DNA from: Roseateles sp. SL47
GTDB taxonomy: Bacteria > Pseudomonadota > Gammaproteobacteria > Burkholderiales > Burkholderiaceae_C
Direction of reading: 5' to 3'
DNA length: 64,000 bases
NCBI RefSeq assembly: GCF_026625885.1
Contig: NZ_CP113068.1
Coordinates: forward strand, 248,001 to 312,000
Under the pieces are notes generated by a model, which saw only the letters and a list, made by a program, of their open reading frames with translations, made no database searches and was not told the DNA's origin. Made by a program: the position numbers and the translations under genes. This document shows positions 38,064 to 47,203 of the stretch, piece after piece; within the stretch, counting starts at the first letter, position 1; each line of letters begins with the position of its first letter.

Positions 38064-39260
38064 GTGAAGATGCTTCGTCTGATCCTGTCGGCCACCCTGG
38101 CTGCCGCCACGCTGGGCGCTGCCGTACTGCCCGCCGCCGCCCATGCCCATGGCCGTCCTGGCGCATCGACGCCTTCGCCGCTGCTCATCGCTCATCGGGG
38201 CGCCTCGGGTTACGTGCCGGAGCACACCCTGGCCGCCTACTGGCTGGCCATCGAGCAAGGTGCCGACTTCGTTGAGCCGGATCTGGTCATCACCAAGGAC
38301 GGCGTACTGGTGGCCCGCCATGAAAACGCCATCGCCATCCTGAATGCGGATGGCACGATCCGCGAAGCCACCACCGATGTGGCCGAGCACCCCGAATTCG
38401 CCAGCCGCAAGGCCACCAAAGTGATTGACGGCGTGAGCATCACCGGCTGGTTCACTGAAGACTTCACACTGGCGGAACTCAAGACGCTGCGCGCCCGGGA
38501 GCGCATTCCCGCCCTGCGGCCGGCCAACACCCGCTTCAACGACATGTTCGAGGTGCCGACCTTGGAGGAAGTGCTCCAGCTGGTGCAGCAGGCCAATGAG
38601 CGCCGCCGTGCAGAAGCTCGCGACGTCCGGGGGGACCGCCACGGCAAACCATCACGGGCATTCCAGCCCATCGGCGTCTATCCGGAAACCAAGCATCCCA
38701 GCTACTTCGCGGGCATCGGTCAGCCACTGGAAGAGCCGCTGGTGCGGGTGCTCCACCAATACGGCTACCGGGATGCGGACGCACCGGTGTTCATCCAGTC
38801 GTTTGAAGTGGGCAACCTGCGCAAGCTCAAGCGACTGACGCGCCTCCCGCTGGTGCAACTGATGGACGCCTCCGGGCGGCCCTATGACTTCGTGCTGAGT
38901 GGTGACACCCGCACCTATGCCGATCTGGCCAAGCCGGCCGGTCTGGCGGAAGTGGCCACCTATGCACGCGGCGTGGGCGTTAACACGGCGGTGATGATTC
39001 CGCTGGTGAATGGCCGCCTGGGCACACCCACCAGCTTCGTCCGGGATGCCCATGCCGCCGGCCTGGTGGTGCATGGCTGGACCTTCCGTGCCGAAAACTA
39101 CTTCCTGCCGACGGACTTCGACAGCAGCACCGACCCGACCGCGCTCGGTGATCTGGCTGGCCAGATCAAGACCTTCCTGAACCAGGGGCTGGACGGCCTG
39201 TTCAGCGATCAGTCCTTCCTGGCGCGCAAGGCGATCGACAGCTGGAAGGCGGCGCAGTAA
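38064..39260 (+). CDS. glpQ: periplasmic glycerophosphodiester phosphodiesterase
   Basis: A 398-residue enzyme splitting glycerophosphodiesters into glycerol-3-phosphate and an alcohol. A Sec signal peptide covers about residues 1-28 (MLRLILSATLAAATLGAAVLPAAAHA). The TIM-barrel active site is in LLIAHRGASGYVPEHTLAAY and the metal-binding DFVEPDLVITKDGVLVARHE; late landmarks are HGWTFRAEN and GLDGLFSDQSFLA. Length and insertion pattern fit the GlpQ type. Start is a GTG at 38064 with GAGGAG 7 bases upstream. The frame upstream of it is not supported. Confidence 0.93.
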   Translation: MKMLRLILSATLAAATLGAAVLPAAAHAHGRPGASTPSPLLIAHRGASGYVPEHTLAAYWLAIEQGADFVEPDLVITKDGVLVARHENAIAILNADGTIREATTDVAEHPEFASRKATKVIDGVSITGWFTEDFTLAELKTLRARERIPALRPANTRFNDMFEVPTLEEVLQLVQQANERRRAEARDVRGDRHGKPSRAFQPIGVYPETKHPSYFAGIGQPLEEPLVRVLHQYGYRDADAPVFIQSFEVGNLRKLKRLTRLPLVQLMDASGRPYDFVLSGDTRTYADLAKPAGLAEVATYARGVGVNTAVMIPLVNGRLGTPTSFVRDAHAAGLVVHGWTFRAENYFLPTDFDSSTDPTALGDLAGQIKTFLNQGLDGLFSDQSFLARKAIDSWKAAQ

Positions 39261-39304
39261 GCGCGGGGATACGCGGGGATACGCGGGAATACGCGGGAAT
39301 ACGC
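39261..39304 (+). repeat. 10-bp tandem repeat (GCGGGGATAC)n
   Basis: Four and a half units of GCGGGGATAC/GCGGGAATAC directly after the glpQ stop. A second short tandem array, CACGGTCACT repeated, lies at about 39356-39385 in the same 363-bp gap. No function is evident. Confidence 0.85.
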
Positions 39305-39307
39305 CGG

Positions 39308-39335
39308 ACCGGCGCGGCCCTCACCGCGCCGGTTT
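39308..39335 (+). terminator. terminator of glpQ
   Basis: ACCGGCGCGG and CCGCGCCGGT pair perfectly (10 bp) around a 6-base loop and end in TTT, 48 bases after the stop codon. The U-run is short, but position and stem strength fit a terminator. Confidence 0.7.
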
Positions 39336-39623
39336 GAAGCCTCCGCGCCTGACCTCCACTCACGGTCACTCACGGTCACTCACGCGTGCTCACCCGTAAG
39401 CACCGGCTGTAACGCCTGGCAACAAACACGGTTACGTCCAGACACGCTTGATACGAACGTGTTCATGCACCGCGCGCAGAGCGTCCACCAGAGGGGAAAC
39501 GTGGGGAAGTCGCCGTGACTTTGTTGACGCGCAACGACAAAAAACGCCCCTCGCACAGTCTGGGGCTATCGCCAAGGTGACACCTTCACGGAAGATGATG
39601 GCCCCACGCTGTTCGGACCGTCC
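39336..39623. other. leader region of the binding-protein gene
   Basis: After the glpQ terminator and the short CACGGTCACT array, nothing coding is seen up to the ATG at 39624. AT-richer patches (CTTTGTTGACGCGCAACGACAAAAAACG at about 39520-39547, given here only as a landmark) could hold the promoter of the binding-protein gene; TTGACG at 39524-39529 is a plausible -35. Confidence 0.35.
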
Positions 39624-40751
39624 ATGAAACGCCGCCAACTTCTCACCCAGCTGTCCGCCCTTGCCGGCGCGACCGCCCTGCCGGTACTGCCGGCGTTTGC
39701 AGACAATTCCAAGATCGTGCTGGGCCAGTCGGCGCCGCTGAGCGGTCCGGCCAAGGAACTGGGCGAGCAGTTCCGCGAGGGGGCCCTGCTGGCTTTTGAC
39801 TACATGAACCAGCGTGGTGGCGTGAACGGCCGCCGCATCGAGTTGCGCAGCCTGGATGACGGCTATGAGCCGGAGCGCTGCGTCGCCAACACCCGCAAGC
39901 TGCTGGACGAGGGCGTCACCGCCCTGTTCGGCTACATCGGAACACCCACGTCGCTGGCCGCCCTGCCGCTGGCCAGCGCCGCGAAGGTGCCGTTCTTTGC
40001 GCCCTTCACCGGCGCCGAGGCCCTGCGCACCCCGTTCAATCGCTATGCCTTCCACATCCGCGCGTCCTACGACGACGAATGTGATGAGATCGTCCGGCAG
40101 CTGAAGTCGGTGGGCATCAAGAAGGTGGCGGTGTTCTATCAGAACGACGCCTACGGCCAGGCCGGCCTGAGCGGCATGGAGGCCGCGCTCAAAAAGCATG
40201 GCATGGCGCCCGTGGCCACGGCCACGGTGGAACGCAATTCCGTGGAAGTCACAGCGGCGGTCAAGGCCATCATGGCTGCGCAGCCGGAGGCCATTGTCCA
40301 GATCAGCGCCTACAAATCCTGCGCCGCGTTCATCCGCCAGGCGCGCCATGCCATGTTCCTGGGCAACTTCTACAACCTGTCCTTCGTCGGCGCACAGGCG
40401 CTGGCCCACGAGTTGGGCAAGGACTCGCGCGGTGTTGTGGTGTCGCAGGTGGTGCCCTTCCCGTTCAGCGGCACCAACCCGCTGGCGCAGGAATATGCCC
40501 AGCGTGCCAAGGCTGCGGGTAAGGAGCTGGGCTATACCGGGATAGAGGGCTTTGTGGCCGCCAAGGTGCTGATCGAAGGTCTGCGTCGCGCCGGCAACAA
40601 CCTCAGCTCCGACAGCCTGATCAGCGCTCTGGAAGGTCTGCGGGACTTTGATGCGGGCGGCTTCTTCATCAACTTCAATGCCCAGAAGCACACCGGCTCG
40701 AAGTTTGTCGACATGACCATCCTGACGGCGGACGGCAAGGTCCGTCGCTGA
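39624..40751 (+). CDS. ABC transporter substrate-binding protein, branched-chain amino acid type
   Basis: A 375-residue periplasmic binding protein of the LivK/Peripla_BP_6 class. A signal peptide (MKRRQLLTQLSALAGATALPVLPAFA) is cleaved near residue 26. The lobes carry KIVLGQSAPLSGPAKELG, FDYMNQRGGVNGRRIEL, and GIKKVAVFYQNDAYGQAGL. No permease or ATPase of the HAAT class is adjacent, so the protein is an orphan. In Burkholderiales many such orphans feed unrelated transporters or act with chemoreceptors and histidine kinases. The ligand is unknown. Confidence 0.92.
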   Translation: MKRRQLLTQLSALAGATALPVLPAFADNSKIVLGQSAPLSGPAKELGEQFREGALLAFDYMNQRGGVNGRRIELRSLDDGYEPERCVANTRKLLDEGVTALFGYIGTPTSLAALPLASAAKVPFFAPFTGAEALRTPFNRYAFHIRASYDDECDEIVRQLKSVGIKKVAVFYQNDAYGQAGLSGMEAALKKHGMAPVATATVERNSVEVTAAVKAIMAAQPEAIVQISAYKSCAAFIRQARHAMFLGNFYNLSFVGAQALAHELGKDSRGVVVSQVVPFPFSGTNPLAQEYAQRAKAAGKELGYTGIEGFVAAKVLIEGLRRAGNNLSSDSLISALEGLRDFDAGGFFINFNAQKHTGSKFVDMTILTADGKVRR

Positions 40752-40876
40752 GTGTCACGGCCAGGGCTGCCTGTTACGGCCCCGCCCCGCTCATCTGGAT
40801 ACGCCCCTTGCCTCGGCGCTGGGTCCATGCCCCGCGTCACCCTTGCCCAGGCGAGATCAGCGGCACACGGTCCCCA

Positions 40877-40909
40877 ACAAAAAGGCCCGGTGCAGCACGC
40901 ACCGGGCCC
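40877..40909 (-). terminator. Rho-independent terminator of the PEP-CTERM/metalloprotease cluster
   Basis: GGCCCGGTGC and GCACCGGGCC pair perfectly (10 bp) around a 5-base loop. Read on the minus strand the hairpin is followed by TTTTTGTT. It lies about 65 bases after the metalloprotease stop and closes the leftward transcript. Confidence 0.9.
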
Positions 40910-40972
40910 TTGAAATCAAAGCCGTCAGGCGGGGTCCGGCCGGTGGAGGCCGGCCAGCGCGGGCCCGCCGAT

Positions 40973-42484
40973 TTACCAGCCGAGGTCCTTCAGCAGCGGA
41001 CGGGTCAGGTCCTTGGGAGGCACCAGGACGGTCGTCAGGTCGCTGTTGATGCTGGGTTCCATCAGCAAGTTGGGCACCGCCGACACATCCCAGTGGGACA
41101 CCGACGAGCCGGAGGCCAGCACCGACGGCGTGTACAGCAGCGGGCGGCCAAGGGCATCGGCACCGGCACGACGGGTCGGGTCGGTGGACAGCGAGGCGGA
41201 CACCTGGCCAGGGCCGCGACGGCTGCCGTACGGCACCGAAGCAGTCACAGCAGCCTTCAGCGTGGCGCCGTCAGTCTGGGACACGCTGATGGCGGGGATG
41301 ACCACGGTCGGGTCGGAACCACCCAGGCCAGGGGCTGCACCGCCCGTGTTGTTGGCGATGATCACGCCGATGGCGCCAGCGTTCTGGGCATTCTTGGTCT
41401 TCACCGCGAAGCCGCAGGTCCCGCGATCGATGATGGCCACCTTGCCGGCCACCGCAGTGGCGGTGGCGGCATCAAAGGCCAGGCAGCCTGCACCGTTGAC
41501 CGGGTCCGCCGGCACCACCGCCAGCGCACCCAGGTTCAGGCCGTTGGCCACCGCAGGCCCGAAGGACGCGGTGTTGTAGGCGTAGAAACCGGAATACCCG
41601 GGCGCCGACGTGGTCGTCTTCAGCACCGGCAGCGGGTTCAGCGTCACCGCTGCACCTGCCACGGCCTGCGGGCCGATCCAGGCCAGACCCAGCGCATTCG
41701 TGGTTGAGACCCGGCGCTCTGCGCTGGTCATGTTCAGCCACGTCTTGCCGGCGGTGTTGTCGTACATGTACTGTTCCCAGATGCTGGGAAGCCCGCCGCT
41801 GGCCTGGTAGGCCGTGCCGTCCGCGTTCAGGCGGTAACCCACGGCGCTCGACACGCTGCCGGTATAGACCGTCAGCACCGAGAAGCCCAGGCCGTGGCCC
41901 AGTTCATGCAACAGCGTTTCAACGAAGTTCACCGCGTCGCCGGCATTGCCGTCCACGCCCAGGTAGAACGGGCTGCCTTCCAGGCATCCGGTCGTGCCGA
42001 GGTTGACGTTGAACTGCGTCTTGATGTCCACGTTGCCGTAGCCGCTGCCGTCGTCCGGCACGCCGTCGGTCAGGTTGACGCCCGCCAGCTTGTTCGCCAG
42101 CGCCTGGGGGTACCAGGTGCCAGGCTGGCTGTTGGGGAAGTCATGCCAGATGTTCCAGGCGCCGGCGCTGCCCAGCGTGGCGGAGGTGGCGGTGCAGGTC
42201 AGCGCTTCCCAACCGGCGTTGACCGTGATGGTCACGTTGCTGTCGAGCTGCTTTTCCCAGATGTCTGCCACATAGCGGTAGACATACAGGCGTTGCTCAC
42301 CCAGCGTGGTGCCAGGATTGCCGCCCACCGGGGCCACCGGCGTCGTGTCATTGAAGCCCACGCCGGCCGGGTCCCGGCTTTGAATCACGATGGTGGCGGC
42401 CTGGCTGGCACCGGCGGCGCACAGGGCGGCCAGCAGGCTGGCGCGCACAGCGAAAGTCTTGATGCTCTTGTCCATGGTGCTCAC
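40973..42484 (-). CDS. secreted zinc metalloprotease with PA domain
   Basis: A 503-residue exported protein. The signal peptide (about residues 1-29, ending AGASQA) precedes a metzincin-like catalytic part with HELGHGLGF near residues 193-201, the HExxHxxGF zinc pattern. A protease-associated (PA) domain is inserted after it (about residues 280-400: GALAVVPAD, VAIIDRGTCGFAVKTKNAQNAGAIGVIIANN, VVIPAISVSQTDG). The C-terminus (HWDVSAVPNLLMEPSINSDL) returns to the metalloprotease fold. A GTG at 42484 overlaps the stop of the preceding gene (GTGA); an ATG three codons later is an alternative. It is the last gene of the PEP-CTERM cluster. Confidence 0.9.
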   Translation of the reverse strand: MSTMDKSIKTFAVRASLLAALCAAGASQAATIVIQSRDPAGVGFNDTTPVAPVGGNPGTTLGEQRLYVYRYVADIWEKQLDSNVTITVNAGWEALTCTATSATLGSAGAWNIWHDFPNSQPGTWYPQALANKLAGVNLTDGVPDDGSGYGNVDIKTQFNVNLGTTGCLEGSPFYLGVDGNAGDAVNFVETLLHELGHGLGFSVLTVYTGSVSSAVGYRLNADGTAYQASGGLPSIWEQYMYDNTAGKTWLNMTSAERRVSTTNALGLAWIGPQAVAGAAVTLNPLPVLKTTTSAPGYSGFYAYNTASFGPAVANGLNLGALAVVPADPVNGAGCLAFDAATATAVAGKVAIIDRGTCGFAVKTKNAQNAGAIGVIIANNTGGAAPGLGGSDPTVVIPAISVSQTDGATLKAAVTASVPYGSRRGPGQVSASLSTDPTRRAGADALGRPLLYTPSVLASGSSVSHWDVSAVPNLLMEPSINSDLTTVLVPPKDLTRPLLKDLGW

Positions 42485-42900
42485 TTGGTGGGGAGTTCAG
42501 CCTTGGCCGCGAAGCCCTTGGCCACAGCGGCGTCTGCTTCCTGCTTGGTCGGGAAGCACTGCTCTTCCAGGGTGCCGTCGGCACGACGGACGACCACGGA
42601 GTAGCTGATCATGTCGTCAGTCATGCGCACACCGGTCGCGCCGGTGGCATGGCGCTTGAGCTGCGGCGTGGCGGCCACGGCGCTCAGCGCCACGGCACGC
42701 TTGGAGGCGCGCAGGGATTGCAGGGAGGCACGCTCCTCATTGGTGGCGGCGCGCAGCTTGCCGGTGTCGGCATCCCGGACCACCACCAGGGTGTCCTGGG
42801 CGGCTTCGGTCACCGGCAGCGAGCCTTCGGCGGCGGAAGCGGCCAGGGGCAGCAGCGCGGCAGCGCAGAGGGCGGTCAGGGAGAAGGTTCGATTCAGCAT
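42481..42900 (-). CDS. post-PEP-CTERM-type small secreted protein
   Basis: A 139-residue protein with a signal peptide (MLNRTFSLTALCAAALLPLAASA) and a mature part (VVVRDADTGKLRAATNEERASL ... MISYSVVVRRADGTLEEQCF) that resembles the post-PEP-CTERM-1 domain proteins encoded directly after PEP-CTERM genes. Their function is unknown; the single Cys and YSVVVRRADG hairpin are conserved in my recollection of the family. AAGGAG precedes the ATG at 42900. It is 25 bases from the PEP-CTERM gene and overlaps the metalloprotease start, so the three form one operon. Confidence 0.85.
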   Translation of the reverse strand: MLNRTFSLTALCAAALLPLAASAAEGSLPVTEAAQDTLVVVRDADTGKLRAATNEERASLQSLRASKRAVALSAVAATPQLKRHATGATGVRMTDDMISYSVVVRRADGTLEEQCFPTKQEADAAVAKGFAAKAELPTK

Positions 42901-42925
42901 CTGGGGCTCCTTGTGCAAGGCACGC

Positions 42926-43570
42926 TCAACGGACCTGACGGCGGCGGCGGACGGCGACCAGGCCAACCAGACCCAGCCCGGCCAGGGCAACGCTGGCCGG
43001 TTCCGGCACGGCGCTCACGCTCAGGTTGTCCACACCGACATAGTTGGCGAGGTCGGCACTGCCGACGTATTCGATGGCGAAACGGCCGCTGGTGCCCGCG
43101 CCCAGGCTCGCCAGATTCAGGGTGTATTGGGCCCACTCACCGGTGACGGTCACGGTGGTGTCCAGCACCAGGCTGCTCGGGTTGCCGGCGGCATTCACCA
43201 GGCCGAAGGTCAGCTGGTCGAAGTAGCCGTCGACGATGTCAGCGCGGGCCCAGAAGGTGACGACCAGATCCGTGGCGGTGGAGAACACCGGCGTGATCAG
43301 CCAGCTGGACAAATTGCCCAGTTCACCAGCATTGTTGAAGTTGCTGGAGATGAAGGAGTTGTCAGCGCCGCTCAGCGCGGTGAAGAAGGTCTGGTCGCCC
43401 TGCACCCAGGGGGAGGTGCTGCCAGCCGGCGTGCTGAGGTTGAGGATCTGCCACCCGGAGGAGGTCAGATTGGCGACGTTGTCAAATCCCTCGCTGATGA
43501 GGGTGGCGTCGGCGTGCGCGGATGCCATTGCACCCACCAGCGCCAATGCCGCGCAGGCTTGCTTGAACAT
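42926..43570 (-). CDS. PEP-CTERM sorting domain protein (choice-of-anchor J-like)
   Basis: A 214-residue exported protein. A signal peptide (MFKQACAALALVGAMASAHA) is followed by a jelly-roll-like domain of the choice-of-anchor J kind (EGFDNVANLTSSGWQILNLS, SSWLITPVFS, LVVTFWARADI). The C-terminus is VPEPASVALAGLGLVGLVAV plus RRRR: the PEP motif, a membrane helix and a basic tail recognised by exosortase EpsH/XrtA. The mature protein should be processed and released or attached at the surface, often with exopolysaccharide. AAGGA precedes the ATG at 43570. No exosortase gene lies in the window. Confidence 0.93.
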   Translation of the reverse strand: MFKQACAALALVGAMASAHADATLISEGFDNVANLTSSGWQILNLSTPAGSTSPWVQGDQTFFTALSGADNSFISSNFNNAGELGNLSSWLITPVFSTATDLVVTFWARADIVDGYFDQLTFGLVNAAGNPSSLVLDTTVTVTGEWAQYTLNLASLGAGTSGRFAIEYVGSADLANYVGVDNLSVSAVPEPASVALAGLGLVGLVAVRRRRQVR

Positions 43571-44122
43571 TGCAGGTCCTTCAGGAGAAAGCGGTGGGAT
43601 GTCCACCCTGGCTGTTGGAGACACGCTCACCGTCATGCGGGTCGCGCCAGATTTCCGCGGGTCGGTCCAGACTCCCCCGCCCCGGGGCTGACTGATTGTG
43701 TGACGAGCTTCACGAACAGGCAGCCTTGGGAAACGCCAGTCCCCCCCTGGACGGAGGGGTAGTTGTTTCCCTAGTCGTCATCGGATTGGCATGGAAGACG
43801 CCTGGAATGCGCCTAAAAGGTCGGGCCGGATGGGGCGGCGCCACGGCCAGCGCCCGGTTCGTGGCTGCCTGTTGTGGCGCGCTTGGTGAAAGTCCGGATG
43901 GCAAGGACTGACCCCGGGACCTGCGCCGGGGCACGAACGCCAGGTGGCGGCGACCGTCACCTGCGCCTGCACGGTGTCAGGCGCTTATAGGGACACGGTC
44001 ACCGTGACGATCACCGATGGAGCTCTCGTTCAGCAACCGTTGAGCAACCGTTGGGCACCCGTTGATTGAGCACCCCCTTGAGCATGCCCAAGGGCTGAGC
44101 GTGCTCCCGGCGAGGCTGACAG
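43571..44122. other. 552-bp intergenic region with short repeats and palindromes
   Basis: Contains the promoter side of the PEP-CTERM operon and the 3' side of the acyl-CoA dehydrogenase operon. CACGGT-C-ACCGTG (43994-44006) is a perfect palindrome. Three 11-bp units of AGCAACCGTTG type run from 44032 to 44064. CCCTTG (44075-44080) and CAAGGG (44089-44094) form a small stem-loop 29 bases after the dehydrogenase stop and may mark its 3' end. A 71-codon plus-strand frame at 43696-43911 is not supported. Confidence 0.5.
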
Positions 44123-45250
44123 TTACAGCGCGCGCCCGATGAGGATCTTCTGGACCTCGGAGGTGCCTTCGTAGATCTGCGTCACCCGGACATCGCGGTA
44201 GATGCGCTCCACCGGGAAATCGCTCACATAGCCGTAGCCGCCGTGGACCTGAATGGCGGCCGAGCAGACCTTCTCCGCCATCTCGCTGGCAAACAGCTTG
44301 GCCATGGCGGCTTCTTTCAGGCAGGGCAGCCCCGCATCCTTGAGGCTGGCCGCATGCCAGATCAGCTGCCGAGCGGCTTCGATCTGGGTGGCCATGTCCG
44401 CCAGCTTGTGCTGGATCGCCTGGTGCTCAAAGATCGGCACACCGAACGCCACCCGCTCTTTGCTGTACTTCAGCGCCGCCTCCAAGGCCGCCCGCGCCAT
44501 GCCCACCGACTGCGAAGCGATGCCAATGCGGCCGCCCTCCAGCCCGGACAAGGCGATCTTCAGCCCCTGCCCCTCCTCACCCAGCCGCCAGGCCACCGGC
44601 ACGCGACAGTTCTCGAACAGGATCTGGGCGGTGTCGCTGGCATGCTGGCCCATCTTGTCCTCCACCCGAGCCACCGTGTAGCCAGGGGTCGAGGTGGGAA
44701 CCAGAAACGCGCTGATGCCCTTCTTGCCGGCCGCCTTGTCGGTCACGGCCATCACGATGGCCAGGTCGCCGTTCTTGCCGCTGGTGATGAACTGCTTCAC
44801 CCCGTTGAGCACGTAGTCGTCGCCGTCCCGCACGGCGGTGGTCTTCAGCCCGCCGGCTTCGGACCCCACATGCGGCTCGGTGAGGCAGAAGGCGCCGAGC
44901 ATGTCGCCCCGGGCGAGCGGCTTGAGGAAGCGTTCCTTCTGGTCCTCGTTGCCAAAGGCCATCAGGATGCTGCACACCGGGCAGTTGTTGACGCTGACCA
45001 CGGTGGAGGTGGCGCCGTCGCCGGCCGCGATCTCTTCCAGGATCACCGCCAGGGCGAGATAGTCCAGGCCCGCGCCGTCGTAGTCGGTCGGCACGGCCAC
45101 CCCATAGCAGCCCAGCGCCGCAAGGCCCTTGAGCTGTTCCGCCGGGAACTGGTGGGACTTGTCCCAGGCAGCGGCATACGGGGCGATCTGGTCCTGCACA
45201 TAAGCACGCACGGCATCCTGCACCGCGCGGTGGTCTTCAGAGAGCAGCAT
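44123..45250 (-). CDS. acyl-CoA dehydrogenase
   Basis: A 375-residue FAD-dependent dehydrogenase introducing the 2,3-double bond into acyl-CoA and passing electrons to ETF. Signatures are [22 protein letters not shown] (FAD-binding strand), [14 protein letters not shown], and the C-terminal [36 protein letters not shown]; the catalytic Glu is in the IYEGTSEVQ segment. The pattern is closest to short- or branched-chain (butyryl/isobutyryl) enzymes. It is the last gene of the thiolase-SDR-dehydrogenase set, 12 bases after the SDR gene, with GAGG upstream of its ATG. Confidence 0.95.
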   Translation of the reverse strand: MLLSEDHRAVQDAVRAYVQDQIAPYAAAWDKSHQFPAEQLKGLAALGCYGVAVPTDYDGAGLDYLALAVILEEIAAGDGATSTVVSVNNCPVCSILMAFGNEDQKERFLKPLARGDMLGAFCLTEPHVGSEAGGLKTTAVRDGDDYVLNGVKQFITSGKNGDLAIVMAVTDKAAGKKGISAFLVPTSTPGYTVARVEDKMGQHASDTAQILFENCRVPVAWRLGEEGQGLKIALSGLEGGRIGIASQSVGMARAALEAALKYSKERVAFGVPIFEHQAIQHKLADMATQIEAARQLIWHAASLKDAGLPCLKEAAMAKLFASEMAEKVCSAAIQVHGGYGYVSDFPVERIYRDVRVTQIYEGTSEVQKILIGRAL

Positions 45251-45262
45251 GGGTCCGGTTCC

Positions 45263-45931
45263 TCACCACGGCAGCGGCTGGCCGTCATAGTTGAAGAAGG
45301 CGCCGTTGTCGCCCGGCGTCAGGCCGTCCAGCACCTGGCGCAGGCTGGCGGCGCTGGTGGCCACGTCGATATCGGCTTCCTGCCCGCCCATGTCGGTCTT
45401 GACCCAGCCCGGGTGCAGGCTGACACACAGCGCGCGGCCGTCCAGGGACAGGGCGATGTCCTTCATCACCGAGTTCACCGCCGCCTTGGAGGCCCGGTAG
45501 ACCCAGCCGGCCGAATTGGCCCGCAGCGTCAGCGAGCCCATGCGCGAGGACACGATGCCGATGCGGGCATCCGGTGCCAGCGCATCCAGCAACTGCGGCA
45601 GCACCCGCATCGGGCCCAGTACATTGGTGTGCATCACCGCATCAAAATCCGCCTGACTGGGCGGTTGCAGGCCAAGGGTGCGGGGGCCGTAAACACCGGC
45701 CACGTACATCACGCGATTGAACTGGAAGCCGTCCAGCTGCCAGGCCAGGCCGGCAATGCTGACCACATCGGACACATCCAGCTTGATGGCGGTGGCGCCC
45801 AGGGCTCGCAGCCGCTGCAGGCTCTCTTCGTCGCGGGCCGTGGCCACCACCTGGTCGCCGGAGGCCCGATGCTGGCGCACCAGTTCCAGGCCGATGCCGC
45901 GCGACGCCCCAATGATCAGAATCTGGGTCAT
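45263..45931 (-). CDS. short-chain dehydrogenase/reductase (SDR) family protein
   Basis: A 222-residue Rossmann-fold oxidoreductase. The cofactor motif is ILIIGASRGIGLELVRQH at the N-terminus; the active site is in GSLTLRANSAGWVYRASKAAVNSVMK (Ser/Tyr/Lys arrangement, with YRASK as YxxxK). The C-terminal VSLHPGWVKTDMGG is typical of the CsgA/sniffer-like SDR group. The start shares one base with the thiolase stop, so it is translated from the same message. Its substrate within acyl-CoA metabolism is unknown. Confidence 0.92.
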   Translation of the reverse strand: MTQILIIGASRGIGLELVRQHRASGDQVVATARDEESLQRLRALGATAIKLDVSDVVSIAGLAWQLDGFQFNRVMYVAGVYGPRTLGLQPPSQADFDAVMHTNVLGPMRVLPQLLDALAPDARIGIVSSRMGSLTLRANSAGWVYRASKAAVNSVMKDIALSLDGRALCVSLHPGWVKTDMGGQEADIDVATSAASLRQVLDGLTPGDNGAFFNYDGQPLPW

Positions 45932-47109
45932 CAGATCAGCTCCACGCCCACGGCGGTGGCTTCACCGCCGCCAATGCACAGGGCCGCCACACCGCGCTTG
46001 AGCTGGCGATGCTTGAGCGCCCCCAGCAGCGTCACCAGGATGCGGGCGCCGGACGCGCCGATCGGGTGGCCCAGGGCCACGGCACCACCGTTCACGTTGA
46101 CGATCTCATGCGGCAGCTTGAATTCCGCCATGGCGGCCATGGTCACGGCCGCAAAGGCTTCGTTCACCTCCCACAGGTCTACGCTCTTGGCGTCCCACTG
46201 GTTCTTGGCCAGCAGCTTCTGGATGGCGCCCACCGGGGCGGTGGTGAACCATTCCGGCGCATTGGCGTGCACGGCGGTGCCAACGATGCGGGCCACCGGC
46301 GTCAGGCCACGCGCCCGGGCGGTGGATTCACGCATCAGCACCAACGCGGCGGCACCGTCACTGATGGACGACGAGGTCGCCGCCGTGATGCTGCCGTCCT
46401 TCTTGAACGCGGGCTTCAGGCTGGGGATCTTGTCCAGCTTGGCCTTGAAGGGCTGCTCATCGCGGGCAATGACGGTGTCGCCGCCCTTGCCGGCCAGTGT
46501 CACCGGGGCGATTTCCCAGGCGAAGCTGCCGTCTTCATTGGCGCGCTTGCTGCGCTCGGTGGAGGCGATGGCGAACTGGTCCTGCGCTTCACGGCTGAAG
46601 GCGTACTTGTCCACGCATTGCTCGGCAAACACACCCATGGCCTTGCCGCGTTCGTAGGCATCTTCCAGGCCGTCCAGGGCCATGTGGTCGTACATCTGCG
46701 CGGCGCCATATTTCACGCCCTTGCGCGCGAACATCAGGTGCGGTGCATTGGTCATCGACTCCATGCCGCCAGCCACCAGCACATCGGCGCTTTCAGCCTT
46801 GAGCGCATCGTGGGCAAACATGACGGCCCGCATGCCGGCGCCGCACATCTTGGACAGCGTCACCGCGCCCACCGATTGCGGCAGGCCCGCCTTCAGCACC
46901 GCTTGGCGCGCCGGGGCCTGGCCCTGGCCGGCCATCAGGCAGTTGCCCATGAAGGTCTCGTTGATGGCATCGCCGGGGATGCCGGCGCGCTCCACCGCAG
47001 CCTTGATGGCAGCGGCGCCCAGTTCCCAGGCGGACAGCCCGGCGAAATCACCCAGCAGGCCGCCGATGGGCGTGCGGGCGGCAGACACGATGACGATGGA
47101 GTCGGACAT
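45931..47109 (-). CDS. acetyl-CoA C-acyltransferase (thiolase)
   Basis: A 392-residue thiolase that cleaves 3-ketoacyl-CoA with CoA or condenses two acetyl-CoA. The catalytic Cys is in VTLSKMCGAGMRAVM (about residue 89), the catalytic His/Cys pair in NVNGGAVALGHPIGASGARIL and ALCIGGGEA. It is the first gene of a three-gene unit with an SDR and an acyl-CoA dehydrogenase, fitting beta-oxidation or leucine/isovalerate catabolism. The sequence alone does not separate degradative from biosynthetic (PhaA/BktB) use. Confidence 0.95.
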   Translation of the reverse strand: MSDSIVIVSAARTPIGGLLGDFAGLSAWELGAAAIKAAVERAGIPGDAINETFMGNCLMAGQGQAPARQAVLKAGLPQSVGAVTLSKMCGAGMRAVMFAHDALKAESADVLVAGGMESMTNAPHLMFARKGVKYGAAQMYDHMALDGLEDAYERGKAMGVFAEQCVDKYAFSREAQDQFAIASTERSKRANEDGSFAWEIAPVTLAGKGGDTVIARDEQPFKAKLDKIPSLKPAFKKDGSITAATSSSISDGAAALVLMRESTARARGLTPVARIVGTAVHANAPEWFTTAPVGAIQKLLAKNQWDAKSVDLWEVNEAFAAVTMAAMAEFKLPHEIVNVNGGAVALGHPIGASGARILVTLLGALKHRQLKRGVAALCIGGGEATAVGVELI

Positions 47110-47203
47110 GACAGTCTCCTTGGTTCAGCTTGTGACTCGGTGGCCCCGAAGGGCCGATGGCGCAGTGAAGGCCGGGGGCGGCTGGCGCGAGCCCCGGTGC
47201 CTT

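Noticed and set aside
43696..43911. 71-codon plus-strand frame in the 552-bp gap
   Set aside because: No ribosome site, no recognisable pattern, unusual codon use; the hydrophobic stretch is short.
44243..46657. 804-codon plus-strand frame
   Set aside because: Antisense of the acyl-CoA dehydrogenase, SDR and thiolase genes, which have clear motifs.
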